Shown in pieces: positions 1-5,290 of a DNA stretch of 7,147 bases. The DNA is from Deltaproteobacteria bacterium. Its GTDB lineage: Bacteria > Desulfobacterota > BSN033 > UBA1163. The notes under the pieces are model-generated. The model did no database searches, had not been told where the DNA came from, and saw only the letters and a program-made list of their open reading frames with translations. The stretch spans positions 1-7,147 of the forward strand of contig VGSD01000145.1 in NCBI GenBank assembly GCA_016875155.1, given 5' to 3'. The position numbers and the translations under genes were made by a program. The stretch's first letter is position 1. Each line of letters starts with the position of its first letter.

Positions 1-2
1 GG

Positions 3-116
3 TACAGAGGTATATACAGGTGGACGTATGCTTATGATAATTTTATTGGGTATATGACTGGTATTCTTTCCGTTGAGGCTATTCAGAAAGGTATTGATGG
101 GGTGTACGTAGTATAA
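3..116 (+). CDS. 3' end of an unrecognised gene (C-terminal 37 residues)
   Basis: This is the only one of the three forward frames that stays open from the window edge. It gives a 37-residue tail ending in GIDGVYVV and a TAA stop at 114-116. The 5' part lies outside the window. The tail is rich in aromatic and small residues (RWTYAYDNFIGYMTG). I do not recognise it. Type I-C loci usually carry cas7 (csd2) just upstream of cas4, but this tail does not resemble the Csd2 C-termini I know, so I do not call it cas7. The next gene starts 33 bp downstream in the same direction, so co-transcription is possible. The segment looks more AT-rich than the genes that follow. Confidence 0.4.
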   Translation, partial: YRGIYRWTYAYDNFIGYMTGILSVEAIQKGIDGVYVV

Positions 117-136
117 GAACATTTTTACCTTGCTCG

Positions 137-144
137 AAAGGAGG
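137..144 (+). promoter_or_regulatory. Strong Shine-Dalgarno that sets a TTG start
   Basis: AAAGGAGG lies 5 bp before the TTG at 150-152. No ATG sits at a comparable distance in this frame, so the strong ribosome site supports TTG as the true start of the four-helix bundle gene. Confidence 0.7.
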
Positions 145-149
145 CTCAA

Positions 150-713
150 TTGACCACCCCAAACGATCTTCCCCGGCTCATTCCTCCCCACGGTGGATAC
201 CGTGAGCTGCAATCTTACCAAATGGCGGAGATTGTGTTTGATGCCACCATAGCCTTTAGCGACCGTTTCATTGACCGGCGTTCCCGCACCCATGACCAGA
301 TGGTTCAGGCAGCCCGAAGCGGCAAGCAAAATATTGCTGAAGGCAGCATGGCCTCCGGCACCTCCAAGAAAACCGAACTAAAACTCATCGGTGTTGCAAG
401 AGCGAGCCTTGAGGAGTTGCTGATTGATTTTCAAGACTTTCTGCGGCAGCAAAAGCTGCCGCTTTGGGGCAAAAATGACGCCAAAGCGAAAGAAATTAGA
501 ACTTTGGCGTATAGGTCTGATAGGTCTTATTCGACTTATAAGACCTATGTGGAGGCTTCACCTCCGGAGGTTGCAGCTAACGCTGCAATCTGCGTGATTC
601 ACCAGACCAACTACCTGCTTGATCAGCAATTGCGGGCCTTGGAAAAAGAGTTTCTCAAAGAAGGTGGGTTCACAGAAAGGCTTTATCGAACCCGAAAAAA
701 ATTAAAAAAATAG
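150..713 (+). CDS. 23S rRNA intervening-sequence-type four-helix bundle protein with suffix domain
   Basis: The 187-residue protein belongs to the S23/IVP four-helix bundle family. Family hallmarks are AARSGKQNIAEG (residues 54-65), GTSKKTELKL (70-79) and ARASLEELL (83-91). A low-complexity linker, YRSDRSYSTYKTY (121-133), leads into the C-terminal suffix domain (about 137-178, SPPEVAANAAICVIHQTNYLLDQQLRALE). The best-known relatives are small basic oligomers encoded in rRNA intervening sequences and Avd of diversity-generating retroelements. The function of the suffix type is unknown to me. The start is TTG with a strong Shine-Dalgarno. It ends 7 bp before cas4 on the same strand, so the two genes are probably co-transcribed. 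No reverse transcriptase or rRNA is present, so neither a DGR nor an intervening-sequence role is shown. The link to CRISPR is positional only. Confidence 0.9.
   Translation: MTTPNDLPRLIPPHGGYRELQSYQMAEIVFDATIAFSDRFIDRRSRTHDQMVQAARSGKQNIAEGSMASGTSKKTELKLIGVARASLEELLIDFQDFLRQQKLPLWGKNDAKAKEIRTLAYRSDRSYSTYKTYVEASPPEVAANAAICVIHQTNYLLDQQLRALEKEFLKEGGFTERLYRTRKKLKK
511..548 (+). repeat. ATAGGTCT tandem and dyad in the linker of the four-helix bundle gene
   Basis: ATAGGTCT occurs at 511-518 and again at 520-527 (9-bp period). ATAGGTCTTAT (520-530) is a perfect 11-bp inverted match to ATAAGACCTAT (538-548), with a 7-bp loop. The segment encodes the linker at residues 121-133 between the two domains, so it is both coding and structured. 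Confidence 0.75.
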
Positions 714-738
714 GTCGTATATGACCAATAGGACCTAT
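710..738 (+). repeat. ATAGGTC / GACCTAT inverted repeat across the stop/cas4-start junction
   Basis: ATAGGTC (710-716) contains the stop codon of the four-helix bundle gene. GACCTAT (732-738) lies inside the first codons of cas4. The arms are perfect 7-bp complements with a 15-bp loop that includes the cas4 ATG (721-723). The core is the same as in the repeat at 511-548, so this is one repeat family. Pairing in the mRNA could mask the cas4 start; that is inference. Confidence 0.6.
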
Positions 739-1365
739 CCAGAAGAAGACTTTATTATGATCTCAGCGCTTTCTCATTATTCTTACTGTCCTCGTCGCTG
801 CGCTCTCATCCACATTGAGCAACTCTGGGATGAAAATCGGGCAACCGCTGAAGGTCGGATCATGCACGAGAGGGTTCATGAGCAAGACCATGAATCGCGC
901 GGAAACGTTCGTATTGAGTATGGTCTTCCCCTTCGCTCATTGAAACTTGGCCTGTCCGGTAAGGCTGATGTGGTGGAGTTTCATCATGTTGATAAGAATT
1001 TATGGCAACCTTTCCCAGTGGAGTACAAACGGGGCAAGCCAAAATTGGACCACTGCGACGTAATCCAGCTTTGTGCTCAGGCAATGTGTTTAGAGGAGAT
1101 GATGTCTATTCCCGTGCCAAAGGGAGCTATTTTTTATGGTCGGACTCGCCGGCGTCTTGATGTGACGTTTGACGAAAAACTTCGTGGAGAAACAGAGGAA
1201 GCGGCCAAAGGGGCCCATCAGTTGATAAAATCGGGTAAAACACCTTCTCCGGTTTATGAAAAGCGATGCGAGAGCTGTTCGCTCATTCATGAATGTTTAC
1301 CGGAGACGATTGGGAAAGGAACTTCCGTTAGTCGTTACTTAAAGCGTATGGTGAGTATGCCATGA
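721..1365 (+). CDS. cas4: CRISPR-associated Cas4 exonuclease/PAM-selection protein (type I-C-like)
   Basis: Cas4 is a RecB-like nuclease with an Fe-S cluster that helps Cas1-Cas2 choose and trim PAM-bearing prespacers. At 214 residues it is a typical single-domain Cas4. Visible signatures are the N-terminal YCPRRC (C23, C27), H49 in AEGRIMHERV, D83 in GLSGKADVVEF, E101 and K103 in PVEYKRG, the Q-rich helix around QLCAQAMCLEEM, and the C-terminal cluster cysteines C183, C186 and C192 (CESCSLIHEC). Similarity to the family begins around Tyr6 (YPEEDF), which supports the ATG at 721 over the internal ATG at 757. There is no clear Shine-Dalgarno at 721. Translation may be coupled to the upstream gene, whose stop is 7 bp away. 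The 3' end overlaps cas1 by ATGA. Confidence 0.96.
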   Translation: MTNRTYPEEDFIMISALSHYSYCPRRCALIHIEQLWDENRATAEGRIMHERVHEQDHESRGNVRIEYGLPLRSLKLGLSGKADVVEFHHVDKNLWQPFPVEYKRGKPKLDHCDVIQLCAQAMCLEEMMSIPVPKGAIFYGRTRRRLDVTFDEKLRGETEEAAKGAHQLIKSGKTPSPVYEKRCESCSLIHECLPETIGKGTSVSRYLKRMVSMP

Positions 1366-2393
1366 AAAAACATCTCAATACAATTTTTGTGACAACACAG
1401 GGAGCCTACCTCTCAAAGGAGGGGGAGACGGTCGTTGTCAAAGTGGACGGAGAAATCAAGCTTCGCGTACCGGTTCATACGATCAGTGGAATTGTCTGCT
1501 TCGGCAATGTTTCTTGCAGCCCTTATCTCATGGGTTTTTGCGCAGAGAACGATGTAGCAATCAGCTTCTTGTCCGAGCATGGGAGATTTTTAGCCAAAGT
1601 GCAGGGTCCTGTTTCAGGAAATGTCCTTCTTCGCAGGGAACAATATCGGAGGGCGGACGATCAAAAATTTTCAGCAGAGGTCACTAAATTCATCCTGACT
1701 GGAAAACTCACAAACTGCCGGACTGTTTTGCAGCGAGCGCTTCGGGACCACTCGGACAAAATTGAGGAACAGGAAGTCCGCACGGCTGTTATGCGGTTGA
1801 ACCACTTGATGGAATCTTTAAATAAGGATCAACCATTGGATGTTTTGCGCGGGATTGAGGGAGATGCCGCCCATATCTATTTTAGCGTATTCGATCATCT
1901 GATCGTTGCTCAGAAAGAATCTTTTCATTTTAATGAGCGGACCCGAAGGCCGCCCATGGATAATGTCAACTGCCTTCTATCTTTCATCTACACACTTCTC
2001 ATGCACGATGTGCGGGGGGCTCTGGAATCTGTGGGACTGGACCCTGCCGTCGGTTTTCTCCATCGGGATAGGCCCGGAAGGCCAGGGCTTGCACTCGATT
2101 TAATGGAGGAATTCAGGCCTTATATCGCTGACCGCCTAACCCTTTCCCTGATCAACCTCCAGCAGGTTCAGGATAAGGGTTTCAAAAAGACGGAATCTGG
2201 CGCTGTAGTAATGAATGATGATACGCGAAAGACCGTTCTCGTTTCTTATCAGGAGCGAAAACGGGAGGAGATCACACACCCTTTTCTTGATGAGAAAGTG
2301 ATGATTGGAATGCTGTTTCACATCCAGGCCATGTTGATGGCGCGTTACTTGCGGGGAGATATGGATGGTTATCCACCATTTATTTGGAAATAA
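1362..2393 (+). CDS. cas1: CRISPR integrase Cas1 (type I-C-like)
   Basis: Cas1 is the catalytic subunit of the Cas1-Cas2 integrase that inserts new spacers at the leader end of the array. The 343-residue length is normal for the I-C branch. The N-terminal beta domain (about 1-85) is followed by the alpha-helical catalytic domain. Likely metal ligands are E166 in RGIEGDAAHIYF, H234 in GFLHRDRPGRPGLALD, and the acidic D246/E249 in LDLMEEFRP. All motifs look intact, so an active integrase is expected. The ATG overlaps the cas4 stop (ATGA, 1362-1365), which indicates translational coupling. cas2 starts 11 bp after the cas1 stop. Confidence 0.97.
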   Translation: MKKHLNTIFVTTQGAYLSKEGETVVVKVDGEIKLRVPVHTISGIVCFGNVSCSPYLMGFCAENDVAISFLSEHGRFLAKVQGPVSGNVLLRREQYRRADDQKFSAEVTKFILTGKLTNCRTVLQRALRDHSDKIEEQEVRTAVMRLNHLMESLNKDQPLDVLRGIEGDAAHIYFSVFDHLIVAQKESFHFNERTRRPPMDNVNCLLSFIYTLLMHDVRGALESVGLDPAVGFLHRDRPGRPGLALDLMEEFRPYIADRLTLSLINLQQVQDKGFKKTESGAVVMNDDTRKTVLVSYQERKREEITHPFLDEKVMIGMLFHIQAMLMARYLRGDMDGYPPFIWK

Positions 2394-2404
2394 GGGGGGA
2401 GCCC

Positions 2405-2695
2405 ATGTTCGTATTGGTCAGTTACGATGTTTCCACAATGGACGAGAAAGGTCCACGTCGTTTAAATCGTGTGGCGAAGGCATGTAAGGACTATGGGCAG
2501 CGGGTTCAAAAATCCGTTTTTGAATGTATTGTAGATCCTGCTCAATGGGCCGTCTTGAAACAACGACTCAATGATGAAATTGATCATGAAAAGGATAGCT
2601 TGCGGTTTTATTATCTCGGTTCCAACTGGCGGCGTCGGGTTGAACACATTGGCGCAAAAGAAACGATTGACCAGGAGGGGCCGTTGATCGTCTGA
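2405..2695 (+). CDS. cas2: CRISPR-associated Cas2
   Basis: Cas2 is the small ferredoxin-fold dimer that scaffolds the Cas1-Cas2 integrase. The 96-residue protein begins MFVLVSYDVST, with the conserved Asp at position 8. It continues with LNRVAKACKDYGQRVQKSVFEC, the helix-strand segment characteristic of the family, and a C-terminal strand (GPLIV). I place the start at ATG 2405. It has a G-rich Shine-Dalgarno (GGGGGGAG, about 2394-2401), and Cas2 proteins begin directly with the first beta strand. A TTG at 2384 would add seven residues that the family lacks and would overlap cas1. It is the last gene of the cas4-cas1-cas2 unit and directly precedes the leader. Confidence 0.96.
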   Translation: MFVLVSYDVSTMDEKGPRRLNRVAKACKDYGQRVQKSVFECIVDPAQWAVLKQRLNDEIDHEKDSLRFYYLGSNWRRRVEHIGAKETIDQEGPLIV

Positions 2696-2702
2696 TGGTG
2701 TC

Positions 2703-2745
2703 ATGCGAACCTGAAGTGGACATGATTTCTCTGGAAGGTTCGCAT
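2703..2745 (+). repeat. Perfect 10-bp inverted repeat just after cas2
   Basis: ATGCGAACCT (2703-2712) and AGGTTCGCAT (2736-2745) are exact reverse complements with a 23-bp loop. The element begins 7 bp after the cas2 stop. As I recall, similar GCGAACC...GGTTCGC dyads follow cas2 in other type I-C loci, which suggests a conserved leader element. No T-tract follows, so a simple intrinsic terminator is unlikely. Confidence 0.7.
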
Positions 2746-2783
2746 AAGATTCAACTTGCTGAAATAATAGGTCATTTGAAATA

Positions 2784-2795
2784 GCTCTTTAATAA
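2784..2795 (+). promoter_or_regulatory. boxA-like antitermination motif in the leader
   Basis: GCTCTTTAATAA matches the bacterial rRNA boxA core GCTCTTTAACAA at 11 of 12 positions, on the sense strand 84 bp before the first repeat. boxA RNA binds NusB/NusE and protects long untranslated transcripts from Rho. boxA upstream of CRISPR arrays is a described arrangement in other bacteria. Function here is inferred from the match and the position. Confidence 0.65.
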
Positions 2796-2879
2796 TTGAA
2801 TCTGGTCATACATCATTTAGAAGGGATGCGCGGAAATAGAAAAATAAATACTTTAAAATTATAGAGTTACTGTAAAACA

Positions 2880-3706
2880 GTCGCGCCCCACGTGGGCGCG
2901 TGGATTGAAACATTAATTTTAAGTTAATGGGGTCATCCCATTTTTTGTCGCGCCCCACGTGGGCGCGTGGATTGAAACTCCAGGGAGAGACGTTTGGGAG
3001 TGTAGTAAAGATGTCGCGCCCCACGTGGGCGCGTGGATTGAAACATAATATCGCAAAAGCTATTTACCAGGGCAAGGGTCGCGCCCCACGTGGGCGCGTG
3101 GATTGAAACGTTTTTATCATCATCGTTTAGCAAGTGTTGATCCTGTCGCGCCCCACGTGGGCGCGTGGATTGAAACACGGCATATCCTGTCCCACCTAAA
3201 AGGAGGATGAGGTCGCGCCCCACGTGGGCGCGTGGATTGAAACACTGGCAATAACATGACCTCCAATCCAATAATAGGTCGCGCCCCACGTGGGCGCGTG
3301 GATTGAAACCTACTTTTATTTTGGATAGTGCAGATTTGATGCCGTCGCGCCCCACGTGGGCGCGTGGATTGAAACTTATTAAGGATGTGGGGCCTAAGAG
3401 GCCATACTTGGTCGCGCCCCACGTGGGCGCGTGGATTGAAACTGTGAGTCAGGAGAGTGATACTGTGTTAATGATTGTCGCGCCCCACGTGGGCGCGTGG
3501 ATTGAAACAGAAAATTCTGATAACCCCCAATCTGATTATCAGTCGCGCCCCACGTGGGCGCGTGGATTGAAACTTCTAAAAATTGCATTTTTCTGTCGAA
3601 TTTTTTGTCGCGCCCCACGTGGGCGCGTGGATTGAAACAACGGTTACGGTTTGACCATCTCCGTCCATGACATAGTCGCGCCCCACATGGACGCGGGCGA
3701 AAAGGT
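2880..3706 (+). CRISPR. Type I-C-like CRISPR array, 12 perfect repeats plus 1 degenerate, 12 spacers
   Basis: The 32-bp repeat begins GTCGCGCCCC and ends GGATTGAAAC. Twelve copies are identical, starting at 2880, 2947, 3013, 3078, 3145, 3212, 3278, 3344, 3411, 3477, 3542 and 3607. A decayed copy starts at 3675. Spacers are 33-36 bp and all differ. Within the repeat, CGCGCCC (bases 3-9) pairs with GGGCGCG (bases 15-21) around a CACGT loop, leaving TGGATTGAAAC as an 11-nt 3' tail. This matches the crRNA 5' handle expected from Cas5c processing in type I-C. Orientation follows cas4-cas1-cas2, with the leader at the low-coordinate end. Identical repeats suggest a recently maintained array. Whether it is expressed and used depends on effector genes not in this window. 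Confidence 0.98.
3675..3706 (+). repeat. Degenerate terminal CRISPR repeat
   Basis: The first half (GTCGCGCCCCAC) matches the consensus. It then has A for G and later A for G (TGGACGCG), and the terminal GGATTGAAAC has been lost. A decayed last repeat marks the leader-distal, oldest end of an array and fixes the array polarity. Confidence 0.85.
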
Positions 3707-3728
3707 TGACTGAATTTTTCAGCCAACC
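3704..3728 (+). terminator. Hairpin at the distal end of the CRISPR array
   Basis: GGTTGACTGA (3704-3713) and TCAGCCAACC (3719-3728) pair over 10 positions with one A-C mismatch, around an ATTTT loop. It sits directly after the decayed repeat and could end the pre-crRNA. There is no T-tract after the stem, so it is not a canonical intrinsic terminator. Confidence 0.35.
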
Positions 3729-3762
3729 CACACGGTTCATCCAGGGAATTATAAGATTGTCA

Positions 3763-3972
3763 CTACTGGAGAGAAGTGGTGGCTTGGGCTTTGAGGACTT
3801 CTTCTTTCAAGAGAGACCAGATGTCTCTGAAGAGGGCTTCATAGATGGAAGTGGACATCAGTTCAGTCGACCGGGGCCGCCTTAAAGGGTTCTGGATGAT
3901 CTCTTTAATCCGACATGGATTCGATGGAATTGACCTGAATAAATAGTCAAATATGAGAGCCTCTTTTATCAA
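3763..3972 (-). CDS. Small hypothetical ORF after the transporter gene (doubtful)
   Basis: This 69-residue frame starts at TTG 3972. It contains a charged amphipathic segment, about residues 20-63 (RIKEIIQNPLRRPR, then STSIYEALFRDIWSLLKEE). I do not recognise it. It lies 15 bp after the stop of the transporter gene (3988-3990), on the same strand and in the same frame, so it could be a co-transcribed small gene or the remnant of a longer one. The start has only a weak context and no clear Shine-Dalgarno. The amino-acid composition is protein-like, but with no recognised homologue a chance ORF cannot be excluded. Apart from this frame I see no gene, repeat or clear terminator in 3729-3987. Confidence 0.3.
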   Translation of the reverse strand: MIKEALIFDYLFRSIPSNPCRIKEIIQNPLRRPRSTELMSTSIYEALFRDIWSLLKEEVLKAQATTSLQ

Positions 3973-3987
3973 GGAGTCAAATCTTGT

Positions 3988-5112
3988 TTATACCTTGAAC
4001 CAGCGGCGTTGGAGACCGTAGTAGAGAATCAGCCCCGTCAGGTAAGCCACTCCCATGTTCCACATGGCAATACCTGTGGTGACAACCAAAACAAAAAGGT
4101 TCTGTTTCTTAAGTTTAATGTCCTGCACAACCAGGGCCAGTTCCACACCAGCAAAAAAGAGGAGGACACCCAGGACTGGCCTTGGAAATAGCTGCAGGAG
4201 AAGCGCAACCGAGTCGCTTAGGAAAAGCCCGATGACAAGCAATATCATTCCCACGATAACAAGCGCCCCGCCTGTTCTCGCTCCGAAACGGAGATGAGCA
4301 GCCATGCCCCCTGCTCCATGACACATGGGTACGCCACCGATTAAAGCACTGCACAGGTTCATCACCCCGTGATCGATCGAAACTTTTCTGGCAGTCACTT
4401 TCCGGTCAGGGAAATGCTGGTTATTCTCCCCGACAGTCGCAATGATTGCATTTCCGAGCGTCAAAGGGGCTTGGGGAAGCCCTAAGAAAACAAAACCCGT
4501 AAGGAGCTCCTTCCATGAAATTCGTCCGAATGTCAACTCGGGCCATCGAAATTGAATGGTGAGATGCGAGAGATCTTTGACCAATTCCGGTTTCTGAATA
4601 AAAGCGAGAACTATCCCGTAGCCTAAGAGTATTAACGTAGCTGGAATCCGTCGGTTATTGAGAAGGAGAAGTGTGAGTAGCGCTCCTCCGAGGGCAATTA
4701 CAGGTTGTGCCTTCATCATTCCCAATCCTTCGATGACGAAGCTCAGCCCCAATCCCAGCATGATGCCCCGGATCACGGGTTTGGTAGTAATCTTTTCGAT
4801 CCACGTAACGGCACCTGTTAATCCCATGAGTAGCCAGAAAAGGCCGGTGAAAATCCCTGAGCCCCAGATGACCCCTGGACTCATCCCGCGGGTAATGGCC
4901 ATTCCGCCAATGGCCTTCATCGGTTGAACGGAAATAGGGGTTTTAAAATAAAGGCCCACAAAAATTTGGAAGATACCGAAGGCAACAAAAATACCGAGCG
5001 GATCCATTTTGTTGAGAGCCATGTAGCCCAGGACAAATGGGATCAATGTTCCGAGGTCGCCAAAGGCGCCAGCCAACTCCATTCTATTGTATTCATTGCC
5101 CCATAAACGCAT
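3988..5112 (-). CDS. MOT1-family putative sulfate/molybdate transporter
   Basis: This 374-residue polytopic membrane protein has about ten hydrophobic segments and no C-terminal STAS domain. That fits the MOT1 branch of SulP-like anion transporters rather than classical SulP. Recognisable family motifs are FGDLGTLIPF (17-26), PISVQPMKAIGG (59-70), QAPLTLGNAIIAT (214-226) and GGVPMCHGAGGMAAHLRFGARTGG split as GGVPMCHGAGG (259-269) and AAHLRFGARTGG (271-282). The first and last are the conserved substrate-path stretches of the family. The likely role is inner-membrane uptake of molybdate, possibly sulfate. ATG 5112 is chosen because a GGAGGG ribosome site lies 9 bp upstream and the family motif starts soon after. 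A ModE-type regulator gene lies 205 bp upstream on the same strand, which favours molybdate as substrate. Confidence 0.88.
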   Translation of the reverse strand: MRLWGNEYNRMELAGAFGDLGTLIPFVLGYMALNKMDPLGIFVAFGIFQIFVGLYFKTPISVQPMKAIGGMAITRGMSPGVIWGSGIFTGLFWLLMGLTGAVTWIEKITTKPVIRGIMLGLGLSFVIEGLGMMKAQPVIALGGALLTLLLLNNRRIPATLILLGYGIVLAFIQKPELVKDLSHLTIQFRWPELTFGRISWKELLTGFVFLGLPQAPLTLGNAIIATVGENNQHFPDRKVTARKVSIDHGVMNLCSALIGGVPMCHGAGGMAAHLRFGARTGGALVIVGMILLVIGLFLSDSVALLLQLFPRPVLGVLLFFAGVELALVVQDIKLKKQNLFVLVVTTGIAMWNMGVAYLTGLILYYGLQRRWFKV

Positions 5113-5171
5113 GCTGATTTACCCTCCATTGTTGAGTTTCGTAAAAGTAAAGAATAGTTTCATCCCCTTCC

Positions 5172-5224
5172 GATCATGGTGAGCTCGTCGAACCATGATC
5201 AACCCACCCTTCGACAGGCTCAGG
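5172..5224. repeat. REP-like palindromic repeat in the modE-transporter gap
   Basis: GATCATGGT (5172-5180) and ACCATGATC (5192-5200) form a perfect 9-bp stem around GAGCTCGTCGA. That loop sequence pairs in turn, with two mismatches, with TTCGACAGGCTC (5210-5221). The TTCGACAGGCTCAGG core (5210-5224) is, from memory, a widely dispersed intergenic repeat in bacterial genomes. A third partial copy (CTTCGACTCGC) follows at about 5228-5238, so the element may extend to about 5252. It disrupts the spacer between two functionally linked genes. Confidence 0.6.
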
Positions 5225-5277
5225 TCGCTTCGACTCGCAACCGAGGTGAACGGCGGATTGCAATGTCCTGTTCTATT

Positions 5278-5290
5278 ACTTATGCATAGT
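5278..5290. promoter_or_regulatory. Possible second ModE-like site upstream of the transporter gene
   Basis: ACTTATGCATAGT contains the 8-bp palindrome TATGCATA and the half-site GCATAGT (5284-5290), which also occurs in the modE operator at 5691-5697. On the - strand a weak -35 (TTGATT, 5301-5296) lies just upstream. The position between modE and the transporter gene would suit co-regulation, but the site is short and could be chance. Confidence 0.25.

Larger units (their letters stand above)
2696..2879 (+). promoter_or_regulatory. CRISPR leader
   Basis: These 184 bp between the cas2 stop and the first repeat contain no gene. They are AT-rich towards the array, as leaders usually are. They hold a 10-bp inverted repeat (2703-2745) and a boxA-like motif (2784-2795), and end in CTGTAAAACAG just at the first repeat base. 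The decayed repeat at the far end of the array confirms that this is the leader side. A transcription start must lie upstream of boxA if boxA works in the RNA. I saw only weak candidates (for example TTGCTG at 2756-2761) and do not call a promoter. Confidence 0.8.

Noticed and set aside
3..116. Calling the upstream fragment cas7 (csd2) because it precedes cas4 in a type I-C-like locus
   Set aside because: The 37-residue tail shares nothing I can see with Csd2 C-termini, and another gene separates it from cas4. Position alone is not enough.
150..713. Diversity-generating retroelement, because Avd belongs to the same four-helix bundle family
   Set aside because: No reverse transcriptase, no template/variable repeat pair with adenine-biased changes, and the suffix domain is not typical of Avd.
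860..1290. ORFs of 74 and 66 codons on the - strand opposite cas4
   Set aside because: They lie wholly antisense to a strong cas4 gene and show no ribosome site or recognisable domain.
2384..2404. TTG at 2384 as the cas2 start
   Set aside because: It adds seven residues the family lacks and overlaps cas1. ATG 2405 has its own G-rich ribosome site.
2806..3726. Overlapping ORFs on both strands with repeated peptides such as FQSTRPRGAR, FNPRAHVGRD and VAPHVGAWIE
   Set aside because: These are translations of the CRISPR repeat in different frames, not proteins.
3725..3987. Bidirectional terminator between the array and the convergent transporter gene
   Set aside because: Only short weak stems (for example AGAGAC-CAGAT-GTCTCT) without T-tracts are present.
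4009..5106. Several 60-89 codon ORFs opposite the transporter gene
   Set aside because: They are reverse-strand shadows of a well-supported membrane protein, rich in Pro, Arg and Ser as antisense frames of hydrophobic genes usually are.
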